64,000 nt of DNA. It comes from Bryobacteraceae bacterium (GTDB taxonomy: Bacteria > Acidobacteriota > Terriglobia > Bryobacterales > Bryobacteraceae). How positions within the stretch are numbered: the stretch's first letter is position 1; each line of letters opens with the position of its first letter. The stretch lies in the NCBI GenBank assembly GCA_041394945.1, contig JAWKHH010000002.1, positions 194,501 through 258,500 on the forward strand, read 5' to 3'. Below, in pieces: positions 44,657 through 52,682 of the stretch. The translations under genes and the position numbers were made by a program. The notes below the pieces were generated by a model that was not told where the DNA came from, searched no databases, and worked only from the letters and a program-made list of their open reading frames with translations.

Positions 44657-45334
44657 CTACTTCGGCGGCCCGGCTGCCTCGCCCTTGCGGCGGAGCGTGG
44701 GCGCTTTTCGTTTCTGCTTGGTTTCCGTATCCGCCTGTTTCTTCTCCGCCGCCTGGCGGATCTTCACCTCGTCGGGCGTCATCATTGCCTCGCGAGCCTT
44801 CTTTTCGGCGGCGTCGCGCGCGGTGACGTCCTTCTTCCGGTCGGCCAGGTCCTGTTGCGAAAGCTCTAGGCTGTCTTCGGTGGTCTCGATAGCCGTGGTG
44901 AGCACGAACTGGTAGCGGCCGAGGTCTTTTGGCTCCGATGCCTCGAACTTCTGCAGCACGTCGAGCATCTCCTTTTCCGCGTCGGTGACCAGTTGCATCC
45001 CTTCGACGATGTCCGAGCCCCGCTTCAGCGCGTCTTCGACGACCATGTCGACCGCTTCGATGATCTTCGTGTAGTCCTCGAGCGTCTGGTGAATAATGCC
45101 GGATTGGCCCGGCTTGGCGCTCTTGCCGAGAGACGAGATCATGTCCACGCGCACGCGTGCGAACTGCGCGTAGGTCTTCAGGCGGAGGTTCGGATCGGCC
45201 GCCGTGAGCCGGATCTGGTCCACTTCGTCGGCGGTGAGGAAGTCGCGCCCGGTCTGGGCTGCCAGCCGCGCGCGTCCCGGCGCCAGCAGAAGCGCCACCG
45301 CCGTGGCCAACATCGCCGCCGTCGCTTTTTTCAT
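44657..45334 (-). CDS. Exported helical protein A, unknown function
   Basis: This 225-residue protein has a signal peptide (MKKATAAMLATAVALLLAPG), an all-helical middle with DPNLRLKTYAQFARVRVD and DYTKIIEAVDMVVEDAL, and a Lys/Glu-rich tail. No family is recognised. The N-terminal pattern (D/EPNL followed by charged helices) matches the neighbouring 148-residue protein, so the two look like distant paralogues. It is the last gene of an operon with a TPR protein. Its stop abuts the ACE-like gene's stop (TAG/CTA). Confidence 0.6.
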   Translation of the reverse strand: MKKATAAMLATAVALLLAPGRARLAAQTGRDFLTADEVDQIRLTAADPNLRLKTYAQFARVRVDMISSLGKSAKPGQSGIIHQTLEDYTKIIEAVDMVVEDALKRGSDIVEGMQLVTDAEKEMLDVLQKFEASEPKDLGRYQFVLTTAIETTEDSLELSQQDLADRKKDVTARDAAEKKAREAMMTPDEVKIRQAAEKKQADTETKQKRKAPTLRRKGEAAGPPK

Positions 45335-45351
45335 CGTTCTGCCTCCGCCGC

Positions 45352-45798
45352 TTACTTTTTCTTGCCCATGATCGCGTGCAGGATGTCTTCCTGCAACTTG
45401 TGGGCGCGCTCCACCACGGGCTCGATGGTGGGCCGGTCCGCCACCGACATCTCATTGCGGAAACTGTCCAGCCTGCGCAGGTATTTGCGCGCACCGATTT
45501 CCGCCTTCTTGAAGTACTTCGGTTTCTTCCGCGCGTTGCGGCCGGATTCCTCGAGCGATTCCTGGCACAGGTCAAGCGACGCGATGGCTTCGTTGAGGGC
45601 CTCGTCGAGGCTGTTCCGGTCGCCCTCGGAATACGCTTTTCGCGCGAGGTCCAGCGCGAGGTCCGCGTTCTTGAGGGCTAACTCGCTTCGTTTCTCCAGG
45701 TTGGGCTCAGCCTTGACGGCGTCCAGGTCGGGGCTTCCCATCAGGCAAGGAGCCACCGCCGCGAGCATCCCGAACCGGAGGAACGAACCAAACATCAT
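45352..45798 (-). CDS. Exported helical protein B, unknown function
   Basis: This 148-residue protein has a hydrophobic N-terminus (GMLAAVAPCLMGS) and a helical bundle: EPNLEKRSELALKNADLALDLARK, LNEAIASLDLCQESLEE, and a basic middle ARKKPKYFKKAE. No family is recognised. Its start (ATG ATG at 45798) overlaps the TPR gene stop by 4 bases, so it is translated directly after it. The similarity to the 225-residue protein suggests a duplicated pair acting with the TPR protein. Confidence 0.6.
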   Translation of the reverse strand: MMFGSFLRFGMLAAVAPCLMGSPDLDAVKAEPNLEKRSELALKNADLALDLARKAYSEGDRNSLDEALNEAIASLDLCQESLEESGRNARKKPKYFKKAEIGARKYLRRLDSFRNEMSVADRPTIEPVVERAHKLQEDILHAIMGKKK

Positions 45799-47009
45799 CG
45801 CTTACTCAACTCCTTCTGAATCACTTTGATCCTTTGCCGCGCCTTGAACTCTTCGTCGGGGTTCTTTTCGTGGCTACCGGCCAGGAACTTCTGGTAGTTT
45901 TCGAGCGCCGGCTTGTACAACTGCTGCTTGTCGAGCGCCAGCGCGCGAAGAAAATAGATGCCCGGGTTGGGATCTCCGAGCGATTCGAGCTTGTCGAAGG
46001 CGGCCAGGGCCTGCGGATAATTCTCGAGCGACAACAGCATGGTCGCGAGCCCGGTCCACGCCTCCTTGGACGACGCGTCCAGTTGCGAAGCTTTCCAGTA
46101 TCTCTGCACGGCGGCTTTGAAATTACGCTGGTCGCGGAGCATCCCGGCATAGGCAAGCTGCAGCCGCGCGTTGGCGGGCTCGGACTGGATGGCCGCCTCC
46201 ATCGCCGCGGCCGCTTTTTCGGTCCGTTTCGTGCGCAGGTAGGCCGTCGCAAGGGCGTACTGGTTGGCGGCGGTTGCCGATTCTTTCACCGCCGCCTCCA
46301 AGTGCGGGATGGCCTCCTCCGGTTTGCCCGCTTCGAGGAGCAGTTCACCGGCGCGCTCGTGGATGGCGGCCGTGGCGGCTCCGGGTGTCGCGAGGATATC
46401 CAGGTAGATGGCGACGGCCGGCTCCGGCTCCTTCGCCTGTTCGTAGAGGCTGGCGAGCTCGAGCAGGCCGTCGCGGTCGCCCGCCTCGCGCAATTCCTTC
46501 GCGGCTTCGGTTCGTTTCCCCGCCCGCGCGAGCAGGCGGCCGAGGCCGGCGCGGGCCGGAACCGACTTCGGGTCAATCTCGAGCGCGGCCCGGTAGCGGA
46601 GTTCGGCCTTGGCCGCGTCGCCGCTTTCGGCCAGCGCTTCAGCCGAGTAGTAAACGGGGCGGAATTCCTTTGGCTTCGCTTCCACGGCGGCCTCGAGCAA
46701 CGGCACGGCTTCGGCGGCTTTCTTCGCGCCCAGAAGCACCACGGCGAGGTTCAATTTGGCTTCATACAGGTCCGGTTTCAGCTCCAGCGCCTTCCGGTAG
46801 GCGGCCTCGGCCGCCGCCGCGTCGCCGGCCAGACTGTGGGCGAGTCCGAGGTGGAACTGGACGGCGAAGTCTTTCGGGTCGGCGGCGCCGGCTTTTTCAA
46901 AGGCCGCGATGGCGGCCGGAAAATCGTTGCTTTCGAGCGCCTTCATGCCCGCGGCCACCGGATCCGGCGCGGCGGCCTGGAGCAGGAGCAACATGGCGGC
47001 GGCAACCAT
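45795..47009 (-). CDS. Exported TPR-repeat protein
   Basis: The 404-residue protein begins with a short signal-like segment (MVAAAMLLLLQAAAPDP) and continues as tandem TPR units with A-G-Y/F-A-P spacing, e.g. AIAAFEKAGAADPKDFAVQFHLGLAHSLAGDAAAAEAAYRKAL. These scaffold protein-protein contacts. The frame stays open for about 480 bases upstream but with low-quality composition, so I use ATG 47009. It is the first gene of a three-gene operon with the two small helical proteins and lies divergent to rpmI. Confidence 0.78.
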   Translation of the reverse strand: MVAAAMLLLLQAAAPDPVAAGMKALESNDFPAAIAAFEKAGAADPKDFAVQFHLGLAHSLAGDAAAAEAAYRKALELKPDLYEAKLNLAVVLLGAKKAAEAVPLLEAAVEAKPKEFRPVYYSAEALAESGDAAKAELRYRAALEIDPKSVPARAGLGRLLARAGKRTEAAKELREAGDRDGLLELASLYEQAKEPEPAVAIYLDILATPGAATAAIHERAGELLLEAGKPEEAIPHLEAAVKESATAANQYALATAYLRTKRTEKAAAAMEAAIQSEPANARLQLAYAGMLRDQRNFKAAVQRYWKASQLDASSKEAWTGLATMLLSLENYPQALAAFDKLESLGDPNPGIYFLRALALDKQQLYKPALENYQKFLAGSHEKNPDEEFKARQRIKVIQKELSKR

Positions 47010-47030
47010 GCCTTCATTGTAGACTCCCGA

Positions 47031-47106
47031 GCGGAGGCGGTCCGGGTTCGAGGGGCGTCTCATGCTACACTGAGAGCGTTTGCCTCTTAGCTCCGGCCGC
47101 CTCCGC
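47031..47106. repeat. Long inverted repeat flanking the rpmI promoter
   Basis: GCGGAGGCGG (47031-47040) pairs perfectly with CCGCCTCCGC (47097-47106); allowing one bulged T the arms extend to 14 pairs. The TGCTACACT promoter element lies in the loop. If transcription came from further upstream, the region would fold as a long hairpin ahead of rpmI; otherwise it may be a site for a regulator. Confidence 0.4.
47063..47071 (+). promoter_or_regulatory. Candidate extended -10 promoter of rpmI-rplT
   Basis: TGCTACACT (47063-47071) fits an extended -10 element (TGn plus TACACT). The -35 region is not clear. The start codon of rpmI lies at 47133, giving a leader of about 55 bases, which contains the right arm of the inverted repeat. 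Confidence 0.4.
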
Positions 47107-47132
47107 CGCCGGTATCCAGACTGGAAGAGACC

Positions 47133-47327
47133 ATGCCGAAATTGAAGACTCACAAGGGCGCCGCCAAGCGCTTCAAGAAGACGGGAACCGGCAAGTTCAA
47201 ACGGAATCATTCGTTTGCCCGCCACATCCTGACTTCGAAGACGCGCAGCCGCAAACGGAAACTGCGCCACAGCACGATGGTTGACGACGCCAATCACGAC
47301 GCCGTCGCCTCGATGCTTCCGTACTAG
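47133..47327 (+). CDS. rpmI: Ribosomal protein L35
   Basis: The 64-residue protein is a typical L35: MPKLKTHKGAAKRFKKTGTGKFKR and NHSFARHILTSKTRSRKRKLR. It binds 23S rRNA in the large subunit. It is followed by rplT after 103 bases, as in nearly all bacteria, but infC, which normally comes first in this operon, is not present just upstream. Confidence 0.97.
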   Translation: MPKLKTHKGAAKRFKKTGTGKFKRNHSFARHILTSKTRSRKRKLRHSTMVDDANHDAVASMLPY

Positions 47328-47430
47328 ATCAACCCGAAAGGGACCGGCCCGGCGTAAAATCCGAGGCCAGCGACGCGGACAGGCTTCAACCGCACGTGCC
47401 TGATCGGCTCGCAATCGAAAGGAGAAAATC

Positions 47431-47793
47431 GTGCCGAGAGTAAAACGCGGTACCAACCGCACAGACAGCCGCAAGAAAGTCCTCAAGCTCGCAAAGGGCT
47501 ACTTCCTCACCAAGAGCAAGCTGCACCGGTCCGCGCAGGAAGCGGTGGAAAAAGCGTTGCGTTACGGCTATATCGGCCGAAAGCACAAGAAGCGCAGCTT
47601 CCGTTCGCTGTGGATCGTCCGCATCGGCGCCGCCTGCCGCAATCACGGTTTGTCCTATTCGCGGTTCATGGACGGGCTGAAGAAGTCCGGGATTGACCTG
47701 AACCGGAAGGTGCTCGCCGATATCGCGGCCACCGACGACGCGGCCTTCGCGCAACTGGTGGACAAGGCCAAGGCCGGCCTCGCGGCTGCCTGA
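47431..47793 (+). CDS. rplT: Ribosomal protein L20
   Basis: The 120-residue L20 begins PRVKRGTNRTDSRKKVLKLAKGYFL and ends with helices that pack on 23S rRNA (AACRNHGLSYSRFMDGLKKSGIDLNRKVLADIA). It starts at GTG 47431 after an AAAGGAG ribosome-binding site. The 103-base gap from rpmI holds a small CCCGAAAGGG hairpin (47333-47342) near its start; L20 is a known autoregulator in other bacteria, but I cannot identify its binding site here. The next gene begins 8 bases later. Confidence 0.97.
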   Translation: MPRVKRGTNRTDSRKKVLKLAKGYFLTKSKLHRSAQEAVEKALRYGYIGRKHKKRSFRSLWIVRIGAACRNHGLSYSRFMDGLKKSGIDLNRKVLADIAATDDAAFAQLVDKAKAGLAAA

Positions 47794-47801
47794 GCGACGC
47801 C

Positions 47802-48062
47802 ATGGACGCCGATACCCTGGCTCTGCTCGAGGAGAAAATCCAGCGGGCGATCGAGACGGTGGCGCAGCTCCGCAAGGAGCGCGACGCGGCACTGGCCACG
47901 GCCGGCGGCCTCAACGCCGCCGAGACCCGGATCGCTGAGTTGACCAAGGAACTGGACGATGTCCGCGCTGAGCGCGACTCGTTGAAAGCGGAGCGGGAGT
48001 CCGTGAAAGACCGGCTCCAGAAGCTCCTGGGCCACATCGATCGCCTGAACGCCGGCTCCTGA
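47802..48062 (+). CDS. Small coiled-coil protein (ZapB/division-like)
   Basis: The 86-residue protein is almost all coiled coil: LALLEEKIQRAIETVAQLRKERD and AETRIAELTKELDDVRAERDSLKAERESVKDRLQKLLGHIDRL. It has the size and features of ZapB-like or septum-formation accessory proteins. It lies 8 bases after rplT and 28 before zapA, consistent with a role in cell division with ZapA; the family is inferred from context. Confidence 0.7.
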   Translation: MDADTLALLEEKIQRAIETVAQLRKERDAALATAGGLNAAETRIAELTKELDDVRAERDSLKAERESVKDRLQKLLGHIDRLNAGS

Positions 48063-48090
48063 TCGCGGCGGATCGGGTATTCTGCAAGAG

Positions 48091-48393
48091 ATGGAAACCG
48101 AATCGGGCGAACGGAAGCAAGTCCGCGTCACGATCCTCAACCAAAGCTTCACGCTGGTGACGCAGGGCGATCCGAACGAGATGATCGACCTCGCCAATCA
48201 CGTGGACGATCTCATGAACACGATCGCCAGGAAGTCGCCGAACCTCGATTCGACTCGCGTGGCCGTCTTCGCTTGTCTGCAACTGGCGGATCAATTGCGG
48301 AGCCGGGCAGCGGAGATGGATTCGAGAGTGCGCCAGTTGGGTTCGCTGCTTGACGACGCTCTCGGCGCTGAAGACGCAGCCTTGCCCGAATAG
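48091..48393 (+). CDS. zapA: Cell division protein ZapA
   Basis: This 100-residue protein matches ZapA: RVTILNQSFTLVTQGDPNEMIDLANHVDDLMNTIA and STRVAVFACLQLADQLRSRAAEMDSRV, with the N-terminal beta-hairpin head and coiled-coil tail. ZapA bundles FtsZ filaments at midcell. It sits in the rpmI-rplT cluster; in many bacteria zapA follows pheT, so the phe genes appear to have moved away from this site. A CGCCTTT/AAAGGCG hairpin lies between its stop and the convergent protease gene. Confidence 0.9.
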   Translation: METESGERKQVRVTILNQSFTLVTQGDPNEMIDLANHVDDLMNTIARKSPNLDSTRVAVFACLQLADQLRSRAAEMDSRVRQLGSLLDDALGAEDAALPE

Positions 48394-48410
48394 ACGGATA
48401 CCAGCCGCGG

Positions 48411-48430
48411 CGCCTTTTCCCGGAAAGGCG
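48411..48430. terminator. Hairpin between zapA and protease gene
   Basis: CGCCTTT (48411-48417) pairs with AAAGGCG (48424-48430) around a 6-base loop. It fills the 40-base gap between the convergent genes. It has no T-run on either strand, so it is at most a weak bidirectional terminator. Confidence 0.35.
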
Positions 48431-48433
48431 GCG

Positions 48434-50479
48434 TCAGGGAATCGTGACCGTACCCAATGCTCTCCAGCCGGTGGAGTTGCCCTGGGTGTCGCGAGCGGCC
48501 AGGTACACCACGCGATCTCCGGAAAACAAGCCCGAAAAAGTAAACTGCAGCGTGAGCGAAAGCGAATTGGCGTCGCCGGACACCGTGGAGCCGGAGGCTG
48601 AAATCGCGCACTGAGAGTTGGCGGCTGCGCCGGAGCCGGGGAAGGAAATCGACCCCGCATAGGGACCGCCGGCATCGCCGTCGTCGTTCACCAGCACGAG
48701 CGTCCTGGTGGCGACGACGTAGGCGACGTAGCACGCCTGGCGGCCGTCGATCGCTGAGTTGATCAAGAGATTGATGATGGCGAGGCTCGATCCGTTCGCA
48801 GCCGTGTAGGCGGTCTGCATGGCGACCGTACCGCTCTCGACGCGCGGGGTGTTGTTGCTGACGGACGCTGTGCCGCTGTCCGCGCCCGGCACGGACCATA
48901 CGCCCTTGGGGCGCCAGCCGGAATTCCCACTCGTGGAGTCGCGCGCGGCGAGGTACAGCACGCGGTCTCCGGCGAACTGCGACGCGAACTGGAGGTTCAG
49001 CGTCAAATGCAGTGTGTTCCCCGAAATCAGAACCTGCGATCCGGCGCCGAAGACGGTGCATTGGCTGTTGGAGATGGAGCCCGAACCGGGCAGCGCCATC
49101 GTGCCGGCATAGGGACCGCCGGCGTCGCCCGAGTCGTTGACCAGGTAGAGCGTGCTCGAGGAACGCACGAAGGCCAGGTAGCAGGCGGAGCGGCCATCGA
49201 CGGCGTTGTTGATGAGGATATTCATCACATCAAGGCGAGCCGCGCCCTGGTCGTGCGAGAACGTGAAACTGAACGTCTGCGTAGTGCTGCCGCCGGCGGC
49301 CGGCGCCGCCGCCACCGCCTGGACGGGCTGAGCATCCTCGGCGGCGTAGAGGAGCCGCGCGTGCGTGATGTCCTCCTGGCTGAGTCCGGATGTCCGCTGG
49401 TAGTAGGGGAACATGACAGCGGTGGGTTGATCGGAATGGCCGAGGCCGATGGCGTGGCCGAGCTCATGGAGCGTCACCGAGAAGATATCGATGTCGCTCC
49501 CGATCCGCCAGCTTTCGGCATCGTCGAAGTGCATGTCTCCGGCGCGGGTTTCGCCGTTGGGCGGCGACGGGTAGAAGGTATGCGCGAGCACCTGTCCGGG
49601 GCCGTCGAACGGATAGGGGTCGCCATGGCTGCCGGCGCCGAAAATGATGTCGATCTGACGGGCGGCGTTGGCCGTCGCGGACGGCGTGAAGTGGATCCGG
49701 ACGTAGCGCGACCATTCCGCGAGCGCGCGCTCCACCTCGGCTCTTCCCTGCGCCGCGTCGACGCGCGTTGTCATGTTTTGGAAGTGGTAGGTGAGATCGG
49801 CCGCGCCTTGGCCGGGACCGTCCCAGCCGTCGCCGATCGTCTCGATGAAGTCGCCGACCGTGCCTCCGGAGCCGAAGTAGGTCAGGCCGCCGGCGCACGC
49901 GTGGACGGCGTCGCCGCGGACGAGTGCGCCGGAGGCCGGGAACACGTAGGCGACCTCGTCCCATTGGGTCAGCCGGCTGGTGTTCGCGGGCGTGCCTTCG
50001 ACAAGCAGGTGATCGCGCCGCATATCCGGGTGTTCGCGGAATCGCAGTCCTTCGGCGATGGCGATGGCGCGTGCTTCGGCGGGGGGCACATCGGGGAAGA
50101 ATTCGACCACGTACCACGCCGGCACGGACCATGCGGGCGCGCCCAGGGCGGCCAGTTTCGGGCTCCACTTGTGTCCCCGGTCGAAGTCGCCGGCCCGCAC
50201 CGCGCCGGCCTCGCGCCCGTCCCACTCCGGCGGCGCCGCCACCAGCAATCCCGCGCCCGGCGCCCACTGGAGCGGCTTGGCTCCGGTCGCCTCGACCCGT
50301 CTCCATTCCGATAGCCCCGGATCGTTGGCGAACCAGACCAGCCGGTGCACGCGCCGTGGATTCAGCGTGCGCCGAACCCCCTGCTTTGAGGTCTCGGCCG
50401 GAGCCTTGAAACGAGGCTCGGCCGCGGCGGCCAACATCGGCAGACAGACCACGGCTGCGGTGGCGCGCAAGCTGAGCAC
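48434..50479 (-). CDS. Exported matrixin-like metalloprotease with two repeat domains
   Basis: This 681-residue protein has a signal peptide (SLRATAAVVCLPMLAAAA), a propeptide region, and a zinc site HELGHAIGLGH at residues 338-348 with AVMFPYY after it. Its C-terminal half is two copies of about 115-140 residues (INNAVDGRSACYLAF ... GDRVLYLAARD and INSAIDGRQACYVAY ... GDRVVYLAARD), both with GDAGGPYAG and NSQC. It is a paralogue of the protease at 31871, with these domains in place of the linker/Ig part. I start at GTG 50479, with GGAGG upstream, not at the far upstream open codons. Confidence 0.82.
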   Translation of the reverse strand: MLSLRATAAVVCLPMLAAAAEPRFKAPAETSKQGVRRTLNPRRVHRLVWFANDPGLSEWRRVEATGAKPLQWAPGAGLLVAAPPEWDGREAGAVRAGDFDRGHKWSPKLAALGAPAWSVPAWYVVEFFPDVPPAEARAIAIAEGLRFREHPDMRRDHLLVEGTPANTSRLTQWDEVAYVFPASGALVRGDAVHACAGGLTYFGSGGTVGDFIETIGDGWDGPGQGAADLTYHFQNMTTRVDAAQGRAEVERALAEWSRYVRIHFTPSATANAARQIDIIFGAGSHGDPYPFDGPGQVLAHTFYPSPPNGETRAGDMHFDDAESWRIGSDIDIFSVTLHELGHAIGLGHSDQPTAVMFPYYQRTSGLSQEDITHARLLYAAEDAQPVQAVAAAPAAGGSTTQTFSFTFSHDQGAARLDVMNILINNAVDGRSACYLAFVRSSSTLYLVNDSGDAGGPYAGTMALPGSGSISNSQCTVFGAGSQVLISGNTLHLTLNLQFASQFAGDRVLYLAARDSTSGNSGWRPKGVWSVPGADSGTASVSNNTPRVESGTVAMQTAYTAANGSSLAIINLLINSAIDGRQACYVAYVVATRTLVLVNDDGDAGGPYAGSISFPGSGAAANSQCAISASGSTVSGDANSLSLTLQFTFSGLFSGDRVVYLAARDTQGNSTGWRALGTVTIP

Positions 50480-50554
50480 AGGCGGTACCCTCCACGGGTG
50501 CTTATCGGTCCGGTTCGGCGATGTTTGAGGCCGACGCCATGGTACTGTGTCGGG

Positions 50555-52678
50555 TTGACGATCAGAACCTGTCTGCTTTGGCTCGCCGTGGCGCAGGCCG
50601 CGACGTGCGAGTATCACCTGACGTCCCGCCCCTGGGAGCCGAGCGGCCTGACGCGTGAACAGTTTCTGCCGGCGATCGAAGGCGTCTGCCGCTTTACGGC
50701 GCGCCATCAGAACGCGAGCGGCGCGGTGATCGACCCCTTCCTCGGGCGCGAGCATCAGTACGCGACGCCGTACTTCGCTTACGCCGTGGGGACTCTGGCC
50801 GATGCAGGCGCGGCGCGCGATCTGCTGCCGGCCGGCGTGCGCGCGATGGAACATGCGACCTCCTGTTTCGCGGGCGGCCGGAAGACGATTCCCGACGACC
50901 ACGGCGAGTTCTTCATCGCCGTGCTCGCTTCCGCGCTCCCTCTCTACCGCGAGCACGTCCCGCCGGCGCAATGGCGGGCCTGGCGCGACCGGATGCGCAC
51001 GCCCACCGCGGAGGTGCTCCAGGGCAACAAGAACAACTGGGAAACCTACGTGATGAAGGGCGACTGGATTCGCGCCGCGGCCGGGCTGATGGAGCGGGCG
51101 GCGGCGGTCGCCGAGATCGAAGAGGCGTGGCGGGAACGCCACCGCGGGCGTTTTGCCGCTCCACCCTGGACGCTCTATCACGACCGCACGAGCAACCCGG
51201 ATACGCTCAGCGTGGAGGCGGTGGGCCGGGGGAACCTGCTCGCCTTGACCGCGCTCGGCTACGACGGGCCGAGCGCCGGCGAGATCCGCGAGACGGTGGA
51301 GCGCGCCACGCGGAACACGATGTACCTCCAGGACCCCGGCGGCCAGACGCCGGCCAACGGCCGCACCGACGATCACGTCTGGGTGGAGATCGGCTATCAA
51401 TTGGCGTTCGAGGCGATGGCGGAGCGCGCGGCCGCGTCCGGCGATAAGGGACTGGCCGGCCAGTACCGGCGCGCGGCCTCCCTGGCCTACCGGAGCGCGC
51501 TCCGCTGGCGGCGCGGCGACGGCGATTGGGCCGGTTCGTTCTTCGTGACCAAGAACCGATTCGATCCGGCGCTCCGCGTGGGATACCAGCCGGCGAGCCA
51601 GTATTCGAACTACAACGGCTCACTGATGTTCCACCTGTCGGAGGCGTACCATGCGCGGCGGAGCGCGATCGCAGAAAGGCCAACGCCCTCGGAGACCGGC
51701 GGATACGCGTTCGCGCTCGACGATCAATTCGCGTCGGCGTTCGCCAATGCCGGCGGGATGTACATCCAAGCGAACTTGCGCGGCCAGGAGACCGAGACGC
51801 ATGCGAACTACTGGACGCCGCTTGGCGTGGTCCGGTTCGCGAGAGCCGGTTGGGATGGGCGGCTGGGGCCGTCCGATGGCGCCTTGAACGCTTCCGGCGG
51901 CGTGAGCTTCGCCCCGGCGCTTAAGGAGGCGGGGCGTTGGCTGCGGGTGAGCGGCCTTTCCAAACGCTACCGGGCCGAGTTCGCGGTGAGACTGGCGCAC
52001 CCGGCGCTGGTTCGCGTCAGCATTACCTATTCGCCGAAGACGGGCTTCGATGGACCGGTTTTCCGCGATGACCTCACGGTGACTCCGGATGGAGTCCTTT
52101 CGGAATTGCGGCGCGTGGGCGGCGGCGGGCAATGGGCGGCGGTGTGGCCGGTGATCGAGAACGACGGGAGGCCGCTGCTGGCGAGCTATGGCGCCCGGAT
52201 GGCGACCACGGCTTATGCTGCCGGCGGAGACTCCGAGCATTTTCTGGCGCTCGGCGACGGGCCGGCCATTGAGCATGGCGACGCGGTGCAACGGAGCACG
52301 TTCGGCGACCTGCGCCCGGTTCGCGTGCATCCGGCGGCTGATGTCGTTCGTACTTTCGTCTATCCCGCGTCGAAAGGCGACCCGTCCGGCGAGGCGGTGC
52401 GGCGCAGCTTCGGGATCGTCGATGGCGGCTTCGAAAGCACGCTGGGACGCGTGCGCGGCGAAGTGTACGCCGGCCGTCGATCCGCGGGCGGGATGGGCGT
52501 TCGGGTGGACCTAGATGGCGACGGCCGCGACGATGTAACCTTCAGCGAGCGATGCGGATTCCTTCTGCGGCGCGAAGGCCGCCGAGTCACTGCGATCGAA
52601 GCCGACCGCGACGTGGATGCGGCGATTGGAGCCGAAAAGATCAGGCTGCGAGCGTGGACGCCGGTTGAACGACAATAG
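50555..52678 (+). CDS. Exported (alpha/alpha)-barrel-like protein of unknown function
   Basis: This 707-residue protein has a signal peptide (TIRTCLLWLAVAQA). The N-terminal half has regularly spaced aromatic helices and conserved-looking motifs: EHQYATPYFAYAVGTL, DDHGEFFIAVL, NKNNWETYVMKGDWI, NGRTDDHVWVEIGYQLAFEAMA and YSNYNGSLMFHLSEAY, resembling alpha-barrel polysaccharide lyases or glycosidases. The C-terminal half looks beta-rich. I do not recognise the family, so a polysaccharide-degrading role is a guess. Start is TTG 50555; the frame is open upstream to 50498. It ends 4 bases before the deacylase gene. Confidence 0.55.
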   Translation: MTIRTCLLWLAVAQAATCEYHLTSRPWEPSGLTREQFLPAIEGVCRFTARHQNASGAVIDPFLGREHQYATPYFAYAVGTLADAGAARDLLPAGVRAMEHATSCFAGGRKTIPDDHGEFFIAVLASALPLYREHVPPAQWRAWRDRMRTPTAEVLQGNKNNWETYVMKGDWIRAAAGLMERAAAVAEIEEAWRERHRGRFAAPPWTLYHDRTSNPDTLSVEAVGRGNLLALTALGYDGPSAGEIRETVERATRNTMYLQDPGGQTPANGRTDDHVWVEIGYQLAFEAMAERAAASGDKGLAGQYRRAASLAYRSALRWRRGDGDWAGSFFVTKNRFDPALRVGYQPASQYSNYNGSLMFHLSEAYHARRSAIAERPTPSETGGYAFALDDQFASAFANAGGMYIQANLRGQETETHANYWTPLGVVRFARAGWDGRLGPSDGALNASGGVSFAPALKEAGRWLRVSGLSKRYRAEFAVRLAHPALVRVSITYSPKTGFDGPVFRDDLTVTPDGVLSELRRVGGGGQWAAVWPVIENDGRPLLASYGARMATTAYAAGGDSEHFLALGDGPAIEHGDAVQRSTFGDLRPVRVHPAADVVRTFVYPASKGDPSGEAVRRSFGIVDGGFESTLGRVRGEVYAGRRSAGGMGVRVDLDGDGRDDVTFSERCGFLLRREGRRVTAIEADRDVDAAIGAEKIRLRAWTPVERQ

Positions 52679-52682
52679 AAGA

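Noticed and set aside
50480..51400. Long N-terminal extension of the metalloprotease at 48434
   Set aside because: GTG 50479 begins a signal peptide and has a GGAGG site; the extension lies opposite the real gene at 50555 and reads like a shadow.
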